Shown: in pieces, positions 18,029-26,229 of the stretch
Layout of the letters: each line of letters starts with the position of its first letter
How positions within the stretch are numbered: the first letter of the stretch is position 1
NCBI GenBank assembly: GCA_035502775.1
Contig: DATJUB010000051.1
Coordinates: forward strand, 1-64,000
From: 67-14 sp035502775
GTDB taxonomy: Bacteria > Actinomycetota > Thermoleophilia > Solirubrobacterales > 70-9
Length of the DNA: 64,000 bases
Direction of reading: 5' to 3'
The notes under the pieces: model-generated
Seen by the model: only the letters and a program-made list of their open reading frames with translations
What the model was told of the DNA's origin: nothing
Databases searched by the model: none
Position numbers and translations under genes: made by a program

Positions 18029-18700
18029 GTGCGTCTGATCGTTGCCCGCTGCGAGGCCCGCTACACCGGCCGTCTCGACACCTTCCTGCCCGAAGCCCTC
18101 CGCCTGGTGATGATCAAGTCGGACGGCTCGGTGATGATCCATGCCGACACCGGCGGCTACAAGCCGCAGAACTGGATGACGCCACCGACCACGATCGAGG
18201 AGGAAGACGGCCTGATCGTGGTGACCAAGCGGGCCGGGACGACCGAGGACCGGGTCGAGATCAGGATCAGCGAAGTCCTTTCCGACGTGACCCACGACAT
18301 GGGGGAGGCCGCGTCCCTCGAGCGCGACGGGGTGGAGGCACACCTTCAGGAGCTGCTGGCCGAGCAGCCCCATTGGTGCGGTGAAGGTCTGCGGCTGGTC
18401 CGCCGGGAGTGGCCGACGGACATCGGTCCGGTCGACCTGATGTGCAAGGACCCCGACGACAACTGGGTCGCGGTCGAGATCAAGCGGGTCGCGACGATCG
18501 AGGCGGTCGAGCAGATCACGCGATACCTGGAACGCATCCAGCTCGAGCCGTCGATGGCCGGCTGCCGCGGCGTTCTCGTCGCGCAATCGATCAAGCCCCA
18601 GGCCCGGACCCTGGCCGAGGGTCGGGGCATTCCCTGCGTCGAGGTGGATCTCGCCGTGCTTCGCGGCGAACGCGAACCGGACCTGACCCTTTTCGCCTGA
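18029..18700 (+). CDS. nucS: Mismatch-specific endonuclease NucS/EndoMS
   Basis: 223 residues, the usual length. The N-terminal beta domain (RLIVARCEARYTGRLDTFLP) binds DNA. The C-terminal nuclease has the PD-(D/E)XK residues Asp136 (GPVDLMCK), Glu150 and Lys152 (VAVEIKR). The extreme C-terminus (DLTLFA) resembles the sliding-clamp-binding motif reported for actinobacterial NucS. It cuts both strands at mismatches and replaces MutS/MutL in most Actinomycetota and many Archaea. The start is GTG 18029; no strong ribosome site precedes it. It stands alone, 45 bases after the amidohydrolase. Confidence 0.95.
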   Translation: MRLIVARCEARYTGRLDTFLPEALRLVMIKSDGSVMIHADTGGYKPQNWMTPPTTIEEEDGLIVVTKRAGTTEDRVEIRISEVLSDVTHDMGEAASLERDGVEAHLQELLAEQPHWCGEGLRLVRREWPTDIGPVDLMCKDPDDNWVAVEIKRVATIEAVEQITRYLERIQLEPSMAGCRGVLVAQSIKPQARTLAEGRGIPCVEVDLAVLRGEREPDLTLFA

Positions 18701-18720
18701 ACCTCAGGTCGGCTGTGGGG

Positions 18721-19008
18721 TCACCACATGCCCGGAGAAAGCCATAGGACCACGTCCAGCGGAGAGCTGCCGGAGAGGGTGAGGTACTCGACGTAGATGA
18801 TCGCCGCGCCCGCGAAAGGCAGCGCGATCCTCGCCCAGAGCGGCAGGCTCTTGATCCGGGCACCGAAGGTCTGCTTTCCGGGAGGATCACCGGCGGTCTC
18901 CAGCAGCCACTTCTCCCCGTTCCACCAGCGCCAGGCGCCGACACCGAGAGGATCCAGCTTCCAGCCGGGTTCGGTGTCGGGCGGACTTTCGAGATCTGCG
19001 ACGCTCAT
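18721..19008 (-). CDS. Small DUF2510-type membrane protein
   Basis: 95 residues from ATG 19008 (AGGGAG a few bases upstream). The N-terminal part has the Trp-rich DUF2510 signature (GWKLDPLGVGAWRWWNGEKW), common in actinobacterial envelope proteins. One clear membrane helix follows (IALPFAGAAIIYVEYLTL) and a short hydrophobic tail. The function of DUF2510 is unknown. The frame is also open upstream but that part overlaps the methionine-synthase-like gene and lacks coding character. Confidence 0.75.
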   Translation of the reverse strand: MSVADLESPPDTEPGWKLDPLGVGAWRWWNGEKWLLETAGDPPGKQTFGARIKSLPLWARIALPFAGAAIIYVEYLTLSGSSPLDVVLWLSPGMW

Positions 19009-19064
19009 CTGGCTCTCCCTGCTGATCGGTAAATTCGAGGAGGTTCCTCCCCCGCGGGTGAAGC

Positions 19065-19973
19065 CTATCCGTGGACCGCCGTGGAGGCCCGCATCTTCCG
19101 GGCGACGTCGCTCAGCGCCGTCGCCACCTCGTACTCGCGTCCCGGCGACATGCGCCCGGTCCCGCAGGACGCCGTGACCAGGCTGCGCTCCCGCGCGGCG
19201 GGCACCCGGCTGAGTGCCGCTCCGAGCCGGGAGTTGGCCTGGATCGCGTGTTCCTGGCGGTGGGCCGAGATCGCGCCCCAGGCGACCATTCCGTCCTTGG
19301 CGATCAGCCGGTTGAGCACCGATGCCGCCCGCCGGTCGATCCTCTCCAGAGTGAGGTCGAAGGAGAGCACCTGGGGCTCGGCCCGCTCGACCAGGTCCCA
19401 CGGCACCGCGCAGCAGAGGTGGAGGCCCCAGGCGGGGGCGATCGCGCGCAGGGGATCCCAGACCGACTCGGTGCCATCGGACCCGAAAAGTGCCATCGCC
19501 GGTTCGTCGATCAGCAGCAGGGTGGACAGCCCGCGTTCGGCGAGGATCGCGATCTGTCCCGCGACGTTGGCCGTGAGCCAGGTCGAGACCTCCCGGGCCA
19601 GACTCAGGGTCCGGGCCCGGCCCGGGTGTACACCGCCCTGGCGCTCCAGGGCCAGGGCGAGGGTCGCCGGCCCGGTCACCTGGAGCTTCACCACGCCGTT
19701 CCCGGGAGGGTGACGTTCCACCTGTTCGAGAAAGGACGGCCAGACGAGAGGCCGCTCGCGATCACGCTCCGGCGACCATCCGCAGAGCTGAGGGTCGGCA
19801 CCCAGCCACTCGGAGATCATGTCGCCCTCCACCCGTGGGAGCTGTGGACAGAACGGCAGCTCGTAGCCCACGCAGGCGTGATTCGCGGCAAGGGCGGGAT
19901 CGGTGAACGGCAGGCTGCCGATTCCGGTGGTCGACCAGGGTTCGATCCGGTCGAGAACGGCTGTGCGGGTCAT
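19065..19973 (-). CDS. Core methionine-synthase-like protein (MetE C-terminal domain only)
   Basis: 302 residues, roughly the catalytic half of cobalamin-independent methionine synthase. Visible features are GIGSLPFTDP at the start, LQVTGPATLALAL, LLIDEPAM, and the zinc ligands His185-x-Cys187 (LHLCCAVPW) and Cys270 (SCGTGRMSP). The N-terminal folate-binding half of MetE is absent. Stand-alone core enzymes are reported to accept methyl groups from methylcobalamin or corrinoid proteins instead of methyl-folate; whether this one does is unknown. It is preceded by a cobalamin riboswitch. ATG 19973 has AAGGAG upstream. Confidence 0.82.
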   Translation of the reverse strand: MTRTAVLDRIEPWSTTGIGSLPFTDPALAANHACVGYELPFCPQLPRVEGDMISEWLGADPQLCGWSPERDRERPLVWPSFLEQVERHPPGNGVVKLQVTGPATLALALERQGGVHPGRARTLSLAREVSTWLTANVAGQIAILAERGLSTLLLIDEPAMALFGSDGTESVWDPLRAIAPAWGLHLCCAVPWDLVERAEPQVLSFDLTLERIDRRAASVLNRLIAKDGMVAWGAISAHRQEHAIQANSRLGAALSRVPAARERSLVTASCGTGRMSPGREYEVATALSDVARKMRASTAVHG

Positions 19974-20044
19974 CGGGTGCTCCTTGCTCCGGGCGGCCCG
20001 GTCGCGGGGCCGCTGTTGTCGGTCCGCACCGGAGGTACCGGGCG

Positions 20045-20205
20045 GGAAGTCGACAGGTCTTCGGACTAGGACGCCTTGGAGGGTCAGCCTTCCCAGATCA
20101 GATCGGTCCAGTGGCCACGTTGACTCTCCGAACGTCCCTACCGCTGCGCGTCAGTTCCGGAATTTGACCGGATTCCCTGACCCCGAACGTGGGGCACGAT
20201 CGACT
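20045..20205 (-). promoter_or_regulatory. Cobalamin (B12) riboswitch
   Basis: Read on the minus strand, the conserved blocks appear in order: GGGAATCCGGTC (20177-20166), the CAGCGGTA turn (about 20146-20139), GCCACTG (20115-20109), GGGAAGGC (20094-20087), and the B12 box TAGTCCGAAGACCTGTC (20068-20052). Between aptamer and start codon lies a GCGGCCC/GGGCCGC stem without a T-run just before the AAGGAG, suggesting control of translation. The switch normally lowers expression when cobalamin is plentiful. Together with its downstream expression platform it accounts for the 380-base stretch 19974-20353 without a gene; nothing else was recognised there. Confidence 0.9.
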
Positions 20206-20353
20206 TTGTCTCGAACGATAGCCGGTCGGGAGGCTCAGCGAGACAGGTTGAAACATCTTCGGGACCGATCAGGTTTCAGGGCCGGAAACCCGGGTAGTAC
20301 CCAGGCGAGCGGGATCGGGCCCGCAGGAACTCAGAGCAGGGGGTAGATGGCAG

Positions 20354-21283
20354 ATGAAGGCTTTTCTCGGGGCGAGCGTCATGGTCTTGGCGTTCGCCTT
20401 CATGGCGACCGCGAGCGCCGAGGCGAAACCCAAGCGCGCCGGTGGGAAGACGTACGTGTATGGCCTCTGCGGGCCGAACGTCTGCCGGGTCGACGCCAAG
20501 ACCCGCCGTTCGAAGATCGTTCTGCGGCGATCGACCGGGAAGGAGTACCGGGCCGTCGCCGCGTCACCCAGCGGCAGCACTCTCGCCTTCACCTATGACG
20601 GTGAGCTCTTCCGCAGCGGCCGGGACGGCCGCGGCCGACGCAAGCTCGACCAGGGCGGATTCAACCCCCGGCAGGTCGCGATCAGCCGGAACGGCCGTGA
20701 TGTGTCCTGGTTCGCGAGCATCAATTCACAGCAGTGCTACTACGATCCGATCAGCGGCTTTCCCACCTGTTACCCGGTGGTCTACGACTACCTGTTCCGG
20801 CAGGGACTTTCCGATCGTGAGTCGGATTCACTCTCCGGCAACCAGTTCACCTCGGGCTGGTATCGCGGACAGCTGATCGCGCAGGTCGAGCCCGACGAGG
20901 GCACCGACGACTACATCTGCGCGCTCGACGGCGAAGGCGACTGCACCCGGACCCTGGCGTCCCGCGCCGGACGGGCCTATTCCAGCCCGACCACATCGCC
21001 CGACGGGCGCTACCTCGCGGTCGTCTCCGAACCGGCCCCGCCCGAGGACGGCGACATGGACTACGAGGGCCGCATCGAGATCTTCAACGCGGCCAACGGC
21101 ACCCACATCCGCAACCTCACCACCGGCGTGAAGGACGACACACCGATCTTCAGTCCGGACGGCCGGTCGGTCGCCTTCAACCGGGGCGACGACGTGCTGT
21201 CGCGTTCGGTGCGGGGCGGCAGGCAGAAACTGATCAAACGCGACATGACCCTGACCGGGCCCAGCTGGGCCCGGGGAAAGTGA
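20354..21283 (+). CDS. Secreted TolB/PD40-like beta-propeller protein
   Basis: 309 residues. A signal peptide (FLGASVMVLAFAFMATASAEA) precedes WD40-like PD40 repeats such as VAASPSGSTLAFTYDGELF, TTSPDGRYLAVVSEP and IFSPDGRSVAFNRGDDV. Two Cys pairs suggest an oxidised, exported protein. Propellers of this type usually mediate protein-protein contacts; no enzyme motif is seen. Its stop overlaps the GTG of the next propeller gene, so both are made together. Confidence 0.83.
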   Translation: MKAFLGASVMVLAFAFMATASAEAKPKRAGGKTYVYGLCGPNVCRVDAKTRRSKIVLRRSTGKEYRAVAASPSGSTLAFTYDGELFRSGRDGRGRRKLDQGGFNPRQVAISRNGRDVSWFASINSQQCYYDPISGFPTCYPVVYDYLFRQGLSDRESDSLSGNQFTSGWYRGQLIAQVEPDEGTDDYICALDGEGDCTRTLASRAGRAYSSPTTSPDGRYLAVVSEPAPPEDGDMDYEGRIEIFNAANGTHIRNLTTGVKDDTPIFSPDGRSVAFNRGDDVLSRSVRGGRQKLIKRDMTLTGPSWARGK

Positions 21284-22620
21284 AGAACATGCGCCGGACA
21301 GCCGTTTCGCTGATGGTCGCCTCGGGACTGCTGCTCGCGCTCGCCGGGCAGTCCGCCGCCGCCGAGCAGCTGCTCGACCGGTGGGGCTCCTTCGACGATG
21401 ATCCGGTTCCCGGCAGGTTCCACGAGATCATCGATCTGGACACCGACGTGCGCGGATACCTCTACGTGCTCGACGAGCTGCCGACCGGGGTGGGCCGGGT
21501 TCAGAAGTTCACCTCCACCGGACAGCTGGTGCGCCAGTTCGGCGTCCCGGCGGATGAAGACGACCGGTTCGACACCGACGAGATCGTCAACGCGCTGCAC
21601 CGGCCGAGCGGCATCGCGGTCGGTCCCGACCGGAACGTGTACGTGGCCGAGAGCGGCACCCGCACCAGGGTGAGCGTGTGGTCGCCGCTCGGCCGGTACC
21701 TGCGCAGCTTCGGGTCGTCCGGCTCCGGTGACGGGCAGCTCTCCGGTCCGGCCGGCATGCAGTTCGACGGCACGGGCAACCTCGGCGTCGCCGATTCGGG
21801 CAACTCCAGGGTGGCTGTCTTCGGTCCCGGAGGGAACTGGGTCGGCGCGATCGACGGCTTCGATGAGATCTCCTACAGCGGCCCGTCCGACATCACCGGC
21901 ACCGGCAGCACGATCTACGTGGCGGCCGGCCCGGTCGTCGTCGTATTTCCGGACTCGGGCCCGGCATCGCTCATCGGCGGCGAAGGTCCGAACGGTGAAC
22001 CGGCGCCGTTCGAGACCGCGACCAGCATCGCCGCGAACAGCGACACCCTCTATGTGGCCGATTCGGTCAGTTCGAAGGTTCAGGCGCTGAGCCTGCTCGG
22101 CACGTCGCGCGGCCAGGTCGGGCCGGGACCGGGCAGCCAGCCCGGACAGATGGTCAAGCCGAACGCGCTCGCCGTGGACTGCAAGGGCTCCCTCTATGTC
22201 GCCGATTCGGGCAATTCCCGGATCCAGCGTTTCGGTGACCCGGGAACACCGGTCTGCGGCGGCATCAAACAGGACAAGGAGGAAAAGCTGGTCATCCGCC
22301 TCGCCGGCCGGAAGGCGCAGCGATTCCGCGAGGCTTTCGCGGTCCAGGCGACGGTCAGCTGTGACCGTCCCTGCCGGGGCTCGCTCAGCGGATCGATCAA
22401 GATCCGCGGTCGCCGCAAGCCGGTGCGCCTGACCAGTGAACCGCTGAAGCGGGAGTTTCCGGGCCCGGCGGTGACCAACGTGGCCCCGACCGAACGCGGC
22501 ACCGACATCGTGGTCGCCGCACTCGAGCGCCGCAAGCGGGCCAAGGCGTTCATCAAGCTGGTGGCGCGGGATCTGACCGGACGGAAGATCGTGCGCAAGA
22601 AGACCTACCGGATCCGCTGA
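21280..22620 (+). CDS. Secreted NHL-repeat beta-propeller protein
   Basis: 446 residues from GTG 21280 (GTGA overlap). A signal peptide (ending QSAAA) is followed by NHL repeats recognisable as GRVQKFTSTGQLVRQFG, LHRPSGIAVGPDRNVYVAES, LSGPAGMQFDGTGNLGVADS and VKPNALAVDCKGSLYVADSG, giving a six-bladed propeller of about 300 residues. The remaining ~110 residues are a basic beta-rich module (KAQRFREAFAVQATVSC, RKKTYRIR at the end) similar in character to the tails of the other secreted proteins in this window. It is translationally coupled to the preceding propeller gene. The role is unknown, probably extracellular binding. Confidence 0.85.
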   Translation: MKNMRRTAVSLMVASGLLLALAGQSAAAEQLLDRWGSFDDDPVPGRFHEIIDLDTDVRGYLYVLDELPTGVGRVQKFTSTGQLVRQFGVPADEDDRFDTDEIVNALHRPSGIAVGPDRNVYVAESGTRTRVSVWSPLGRYLRSFGSSGSGDGQLSGPAGMQFDGTGNLGVADSGNSRVAVFGPGGNWVGAIDGFDEISYSGPSDITGTGSTIYVAAGPVVVVFPDSGPASLIGGEGPNGEPAPFETATSIAANSDTLYVADSVSSKVQALSLLGTSRGQVGPGPGSQPGQMVKPNALAVDCKGSLYVADSGNSRIQRFGDPGTPVCGGIKQDKEEKLVIRLAGRKAQRFREAFAVQATVSCDRPCRGSLSGSIKIRGRRKPVRLTSEPLKREFPGPAVTNVAPTERGTDIVVAALERRKRAKAFIKLVARDLTGRKIVRKKTYRIR

Positions 22621-22631
22621 GTCCGTCCGTC

Positions 22632-23729
22632 TCAGCCGACCGGCACGAGCAGCCGGATCAGATAGCCGCCCTCCGCGGTCGGTCCGGCCTCGAAACTGCC
22701 TCCGATCAGTTCGGCCCGCTCGGCCAGGCCGACATGCCCATGCCGGGTCGAGGGCGGCTCCTGCGGTCGCATCGTCGGAGGATCGTTCTCGACCGTGAGC
22801 TGCAGCGTCTTCGACGAGGACGAGCAGTTGACCCTGACCGGAGCTCCGGGGGCGTGCCTGCGTGAATTCGCGAGGCCTTCCTGGACGGCCCGGTACACGG
22901 CCCTCTGGACCGAGGCCGAAAGCCCGTCGGGCACGTCCACGTTCAGCTCGACCTCGAGGCCGCTCTCGGTGACCAGATTGTCGATGTCCCCGATCGTGAA
23001 CTGCGGGGTGAGTTCCTGCGGTCCCGCTCCTGACACCCGCAGGATCGAGACCATCTGGCGCAGTTCCTCGATCGTGCGCACGGCCAGGGTCCTGATCACC
23101 CTGCCGGCCTTGGCCGATTCCGGGTCGGTGGCGGTCACCTGAAGCGCCCCGGCCTGGACCGCTATCAGGCTCACCTGGTGGGAGACGACATCGTGCATCT
23201 CGCGCGCGAGCTCGGCTCTTTCGGAGCTCCTCACGTCCCGTGCGACCCTCTCCATGTCCTGTGCCTGCGCCTCCTGCAGCTGACCGATCGAGTCGGAGAG
23301 CTGACGGCGCGTGCGGACCAGCATGCCGGTGACCACCGCCCCGAAGGAGAGGGCGAGGCTGTAGGTGACGATCAGGGTGGCGAACCGTAGGCTCGGCCAC
23401 TCCCTCCAGAACGACCAGTAGCCGAAATTGACGACGATCAGCGTCGGGATCATGACCCGCTTGCCGGCCCCCTTCAGGGCCAGTGAGTAGACCGCGACCA
23501 CAGGAGCGATCACGCCGTCGGCGATGAAGAGCCCCGGGATCGACACCAGAAGGCTCGCCATCGGGTACCGGTGGCGGGCGAAGATCCCGAGGGCGCCGAT
23601 GATCGTCAGGGCGATCGTCCATTCGGACACCAGGCGAAGGACGACCAGACCGTGAAACACGGCCAGGCAGAAGAGGGCCAGATCGACGAGGAAGGTGCGT
23701 GCCCCGGGACTGAGCGCGGGCGGTCTCAC
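22632..23729 (-). CDS. Membrane sensor histidine kinase, HisKA_3 type (second pair)
   Basis: 365 residues. The first ~140 residues hold about five membrane helices, followed by a coiled linker, the phospho-acceptor helix LAREMHDVVSHQVSLIAVQ (His in EMHDV), and an HATPase_c domain (NSRRHAPGAPV, GHVGLAERAELIGGSF). The compact DesK/NarX-like layout without a periplasmic domain suggests sensing in or near the membrane. It overlaps the response-regulator gene by 4 bases. Confidence 0.92.
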   Translation of the reverse strand: MRPPALSPGARTFLVDLALFCLAVFHGLVVLRLVSEWTIALTIIGALGIFARHRYPMASLLVSIPGLFIADGVIAPVVAVYSLALKGAGKRVMIPTLIVVNFGYWSFWREWPSLRFATLIVTYSLALSFGAVVTGMLVRTRRQLSDSIGQLQEAQAQDMERVARDVRSSERAELAREMHDVVSHQVSLIAVQAGALQVTATDPESAKAGRVIRTLAVRTIEELRQMVSILRVSGAGPQELTPQFTIGDIDNLVTESGLEVELNVDVPDGLSASVQRAVYRAVQEGLANSRRHAPGAPVRVNCSSSSKTLQLTVENDPPTMRPQEPPSTRHGHVGLAERAELIGGSFEAGPTAEGGYLIRLLVPVG

Positions 23730-24400
23730 TTCGACAGCAGGCCCGTGCGTTCGGCGACCAGCGCCGCCTCGACCCTGGTCTTGATCCCGAGCTTGGCCAG
23801 GATCGAGCTGACGTGGGTCTTCACCGTGCCGACGCTCAGATACAGGGATTCGCCGATCTCGGAATTGGTCTCGCCCTCGGCCAGTCTGACCAGAACGGTC
23901 CGCTCCCGGTCGGTGAGCAGGTCCAGGACCGCCGGGTCGGTGCCGACCTCCCGGCCGAGGAATCCGGAGATCACCTTGCGGCTCACGATCGGTGAGAACA
24001 CGATGCCGCCACCGGAAAGCGTCCTCACGAGCTGCGGCAGCTGAACCGGATCGGTGTCCTTCACCAGGAAACCGGAGGCCCCCGACTTCAGCGCCGTCGC
24101 GATGTACTCGTCGGTGTCGAAGGTGGTCAGCATCGCGATCACCGGATGCTCATGTTTCGCGACCAGCTCGAGCAGCACCTCGAGGCCGTTCTTCTTCGGC
24201 ATCTGAATGTCGAGCAGCACCACATCCGGCCCGGATTCGGCGATCGTCGCCACGGCATGCTCGCCGTCGGTGGCCGCGACCACCTCGATGTCGGCCGACG
24301 CGTTGAGGATGTGGGTGAACCCGGTCCGGACCAAGGCCTCGTCATCGACGATCGCGACCTTGATGGTCGGGTTCGCGGCTGAGGTCGGTTCCGGGCCCAT
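23726..24400 (-). CDS. NarL/LuxR-family response regulator (second pair)
   Basis: 224 residues: receiver domain (VAIVDDEALVRTGF, phospho-acceptor Asp in VVLLDIQMPKKNG, Lys in FLVKDTDPVQL) and LuxR-type HTH (LTDRERTVLVRLAEGETNSE). It is the partner of the kinase encoded just downstream and coupled to it by ATGA. The pair is convergent with the propeller genes. Confidence 0.93.
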   Translation of the reverse strand: MGPEPTSAANPTIKVAIVDDEALVRTGFTHILNASADIEVVAATDGEHAVATIAESGPDVVLLDIQMPKKNGLEVLLELVAKHEHPVIAMLTTFDTDEYIATALKSGASGFLVKDTDPVQLPQLVRTLSGGGIVFSPIVSRKVISGFLGREVGTDPAVLDLLTDRERTVLVRLAEGETNSEIGESLYLSVGTVKTHVSSILAKLGIKTRVEAALVAERTGLLSK

Positions 24401-24526
24401 CCCGCAAGGCTAGTACCGAAGATCACCGATTTGGAGCGTCGATCGCGACGCTGGCCACCCGGATGGCGATTCTGGCCACCTGACCGATGGTTTTCGGGGG
24501 CGGGCTGGGGCAGGATCAAGCAGACG

Positions 24527-24550
24527 ATGCCCGCCCGTGCCCGAGCATGA
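24527..24550 (+). other. Seven-codon upstream frame overlapping the PucR start
   Basis: ATG CCC GCC CGT GCC CGA GCA TGA: its stop overlaps the PucR ATG as ATGA. If translated it would couple to PucR, which has no Shine-Dalgarno of its own. This is an observation only. Confidence 0.3.
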
Positions 24551-26091
24551 TCACGATCGCCGATCTCACGGCCGACTTTCCGTTCGTCCTGCTGGCGGGC
24601 GAGTCGGCCATCGATCGTCCGATCCGCTGGGTGCACCTGTCCGAGCACGAGGATCCGGCGCAGTGGCTCTCCGGCGGCGAGCTGGTGCTGACCACCGGCT
24701 ACAACCTCGATTCGGCCGAAAAGCAGCGGCGGTTCGTCCTCGAGCTGGCGGGGCAGGACGCGGCCGGCCTCGGATTCGGGACCGGATTCGACCATGCGGA
24801 CGTTCCCGCCGCAATGGTCGATCTTGCGAGGGAACTCAACTTTCCGCTGTTCATCGTGCCGTACAGCACCCCGTTCATCGCGATCACCGAACGGGCCTCG
24901 AAACAGCTGGTCAACGACCGCTACGACGCGCTGGAGCAGGGCTCGAAGATCCAGGCGCAGCTTCAGCTGCAGGTGATCGAAGGGGGCGGGCTCGACGCGA
25001 TCGTGTCGTCGATCTCGCGCGCCGTCTCCGGGGCCGCCTACGTCTTCGACCCGATGGGCCGGATCATCTCCCGGAGCTCGGAGCCCGACTTCGAGGTCGA
25101 GCCCGCCGCCGAAGAGCTGATGCTCCGGACCGAGCAGCGGCGTCCGGTCCCTTTCTCCCCGGATTCGATCGGGGATCGCGGCCTGGCGGTACCGATCCCC
25201 GGCGGCCAGGGCGACCGCACCGACGGCTGGCTGGTGATCGTCTCGGCCCGCGGCGGTGCCCTCGGTGCCTTCGAGGCTCTGCTCGCCCGACTTTCGTCGA
25301 CCGTGGTCGGCCTCTGCCTGATGAGGATGCGCACCGTCCGGGAGACCGAGAGCCGCCTCGTGGGAGACCTTCTGAGGGATGCCCTGGAAGGCAGGTCCTC
25401 GCCGGCCGACATCGCGAGCCAGCTCGGATCGCTCGGTCTCGACTCCCGGATCGCGGTTCTGGTCTTCGAGGCCGGCAAGCCGGAACTCGCCGAGTTCTGG
25501 CTGTCCGAATCACTGGCGAAGCGGCCGGTCCCGGCCCTTGTCGCCGTGACCGAGGCGAACGGCAAGACCCTGGTCTGCGTGATCATCGACGCCTCCGCGG
25601 TGGATCCGGTCGAGTTCTCACGGGACCTTCACGCGGCGCTTCCCGACAGCCTCGACGGATGCCGGGCGGCGGCGAGCCAGGCGCTTCCGAACGTATCGCT
25701 CCGGCGCGCCTTCCACGAGGCCCGCTGCGCGCTGGAGGCCTCCTCGCTCGGCCCCGATCCGCCGGACGTCGCCTCGCATGAGGACCTCGGAGCGTTCACT
25801 CTGCTGCTCTCGATGCAGGACGACGAGGCGCTGCGGCGGTTCTCGGAGGCCGTGCTCGGCTCGATCGAGGTGGACAACCCGGCACAGACCGCCGAGCTGC
25901 TGCACAGCCTGGACGTCTACCTGGAGTGCAACGGCAACTGGGAACGGGCGGCCAAGCTTCTCTACTGCCACCGGCACACGCTACGGCACCGGATTCGCAA
26001 GATCGAGGAGATGTCCGGCCGGGACCTCCACCGGGTCAACGACCGGATCGAGTTCTGGCTCGCGCTGCGGGCGAAGCAGCTGGTCGCGTAG
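24547..26091 (+). CDS. PucR-family transcriptional regulator
   Basis: 514 residues from ATG 24547; an in-frame ATG at 24487 would add 20 residues that do not look like family sequence. The N-terminal PucR domain (ITIADLTADFPFVLLAGE, LSGGELVLTTGY) covers about 1-125, a degenerate GGDEF-like middle follows, and the C-terminal HTH_30 domain (NGNWERAAKLLYCHRHTLRH) ends the protein. PucR proteins activate purine or amine catabolic genes in response to intermediates. The next gene is an exported amidohydrolase, a plausible target. Confidence 0.9.
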   Translation: MITIADLTADFPFVLLAGESAIDRPIRWVHLSEHEDPAQWLSGGELVLTTGYNLDSAEKQRRFVLELAGQDAAGLGFGTGFDHADVPAAMVDLARELNFPLFIVPYSTPFIAITERASKQLVNDRYDALEQGSKIQAQLQLQVIEGGGLDAIVSSISRAVSGAAYVFDPMGRIISRSSEPDFEVEPAAEELMLRTEQRRPVPFSPDSIGDRGLAVPIPGGQGDRTDGWLVIVSARGGALGAFEALLARLSSTVVGLCLMRMRTVRETESRLVGDLLRDALEGRSSPADIASQLGSLGLDSRIAVLVFEAGKPELAEFWLSESLAKRPVPALVAVTEANGKTLVCVIIDASAVDPVEFSRDLHAALPDSLDGCRAAASQALPNVSLRRAFHEARCALEASSLGPDPPDVASHEDLGAFTLLLSMQDDEALRRFSEAVLGSIEVDNPAQTAELLHSLDVYLECNGNWERAAKLLYCHRHTLRHRIRKIEEMSGRDLHRVNDRIEFWLALRAKQLVA

Positions 26092-26177
26092 CCGCGCCGA
26101 ACCGTAGCGGCGCGGTCGCAACCTGCACCTTTCCGTCCATTGATCGCCGGTGGGGCCGGTGGAACGATCGCCGGTAA

Positions 26178-26222
26178 CCCCCGGATCCATCCGGGGGAGG
26201 TGGGAACAACCAATTTCATTGG
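26178..26222 (+). promoter_or_regulatory. Two leader hairpins before the second amidohydrolase
   Basis: First stem CCCCCGG-ATCCAT-CCGGGGG (26178-26197); second stem CCAAT-TTC-ATTGG (26210-26222), whose right arm ends in the GG that begins the ribosome site GGAGG before TTG 26230. There is no T-run. They could modulate translation. Confidence 0.35.
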
Positions 26223-26229
26223 AGGGGAC

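Noticed and set aside
19974..20044. GCGGCCC/GGGCCGC stem after the B12 aptamer as an intrinsic terminator
   Set aside because: No T-run follows on the minus strand; it is more likely part of a translational expression platform.
21061..23622. 853-codon minus-strand open frame spanning the NHL gene and the histidine kinase
   Set aside because: It runs antisense to the NHL gene and out of frame with the kinase; both real genes have domains and coupled starts.
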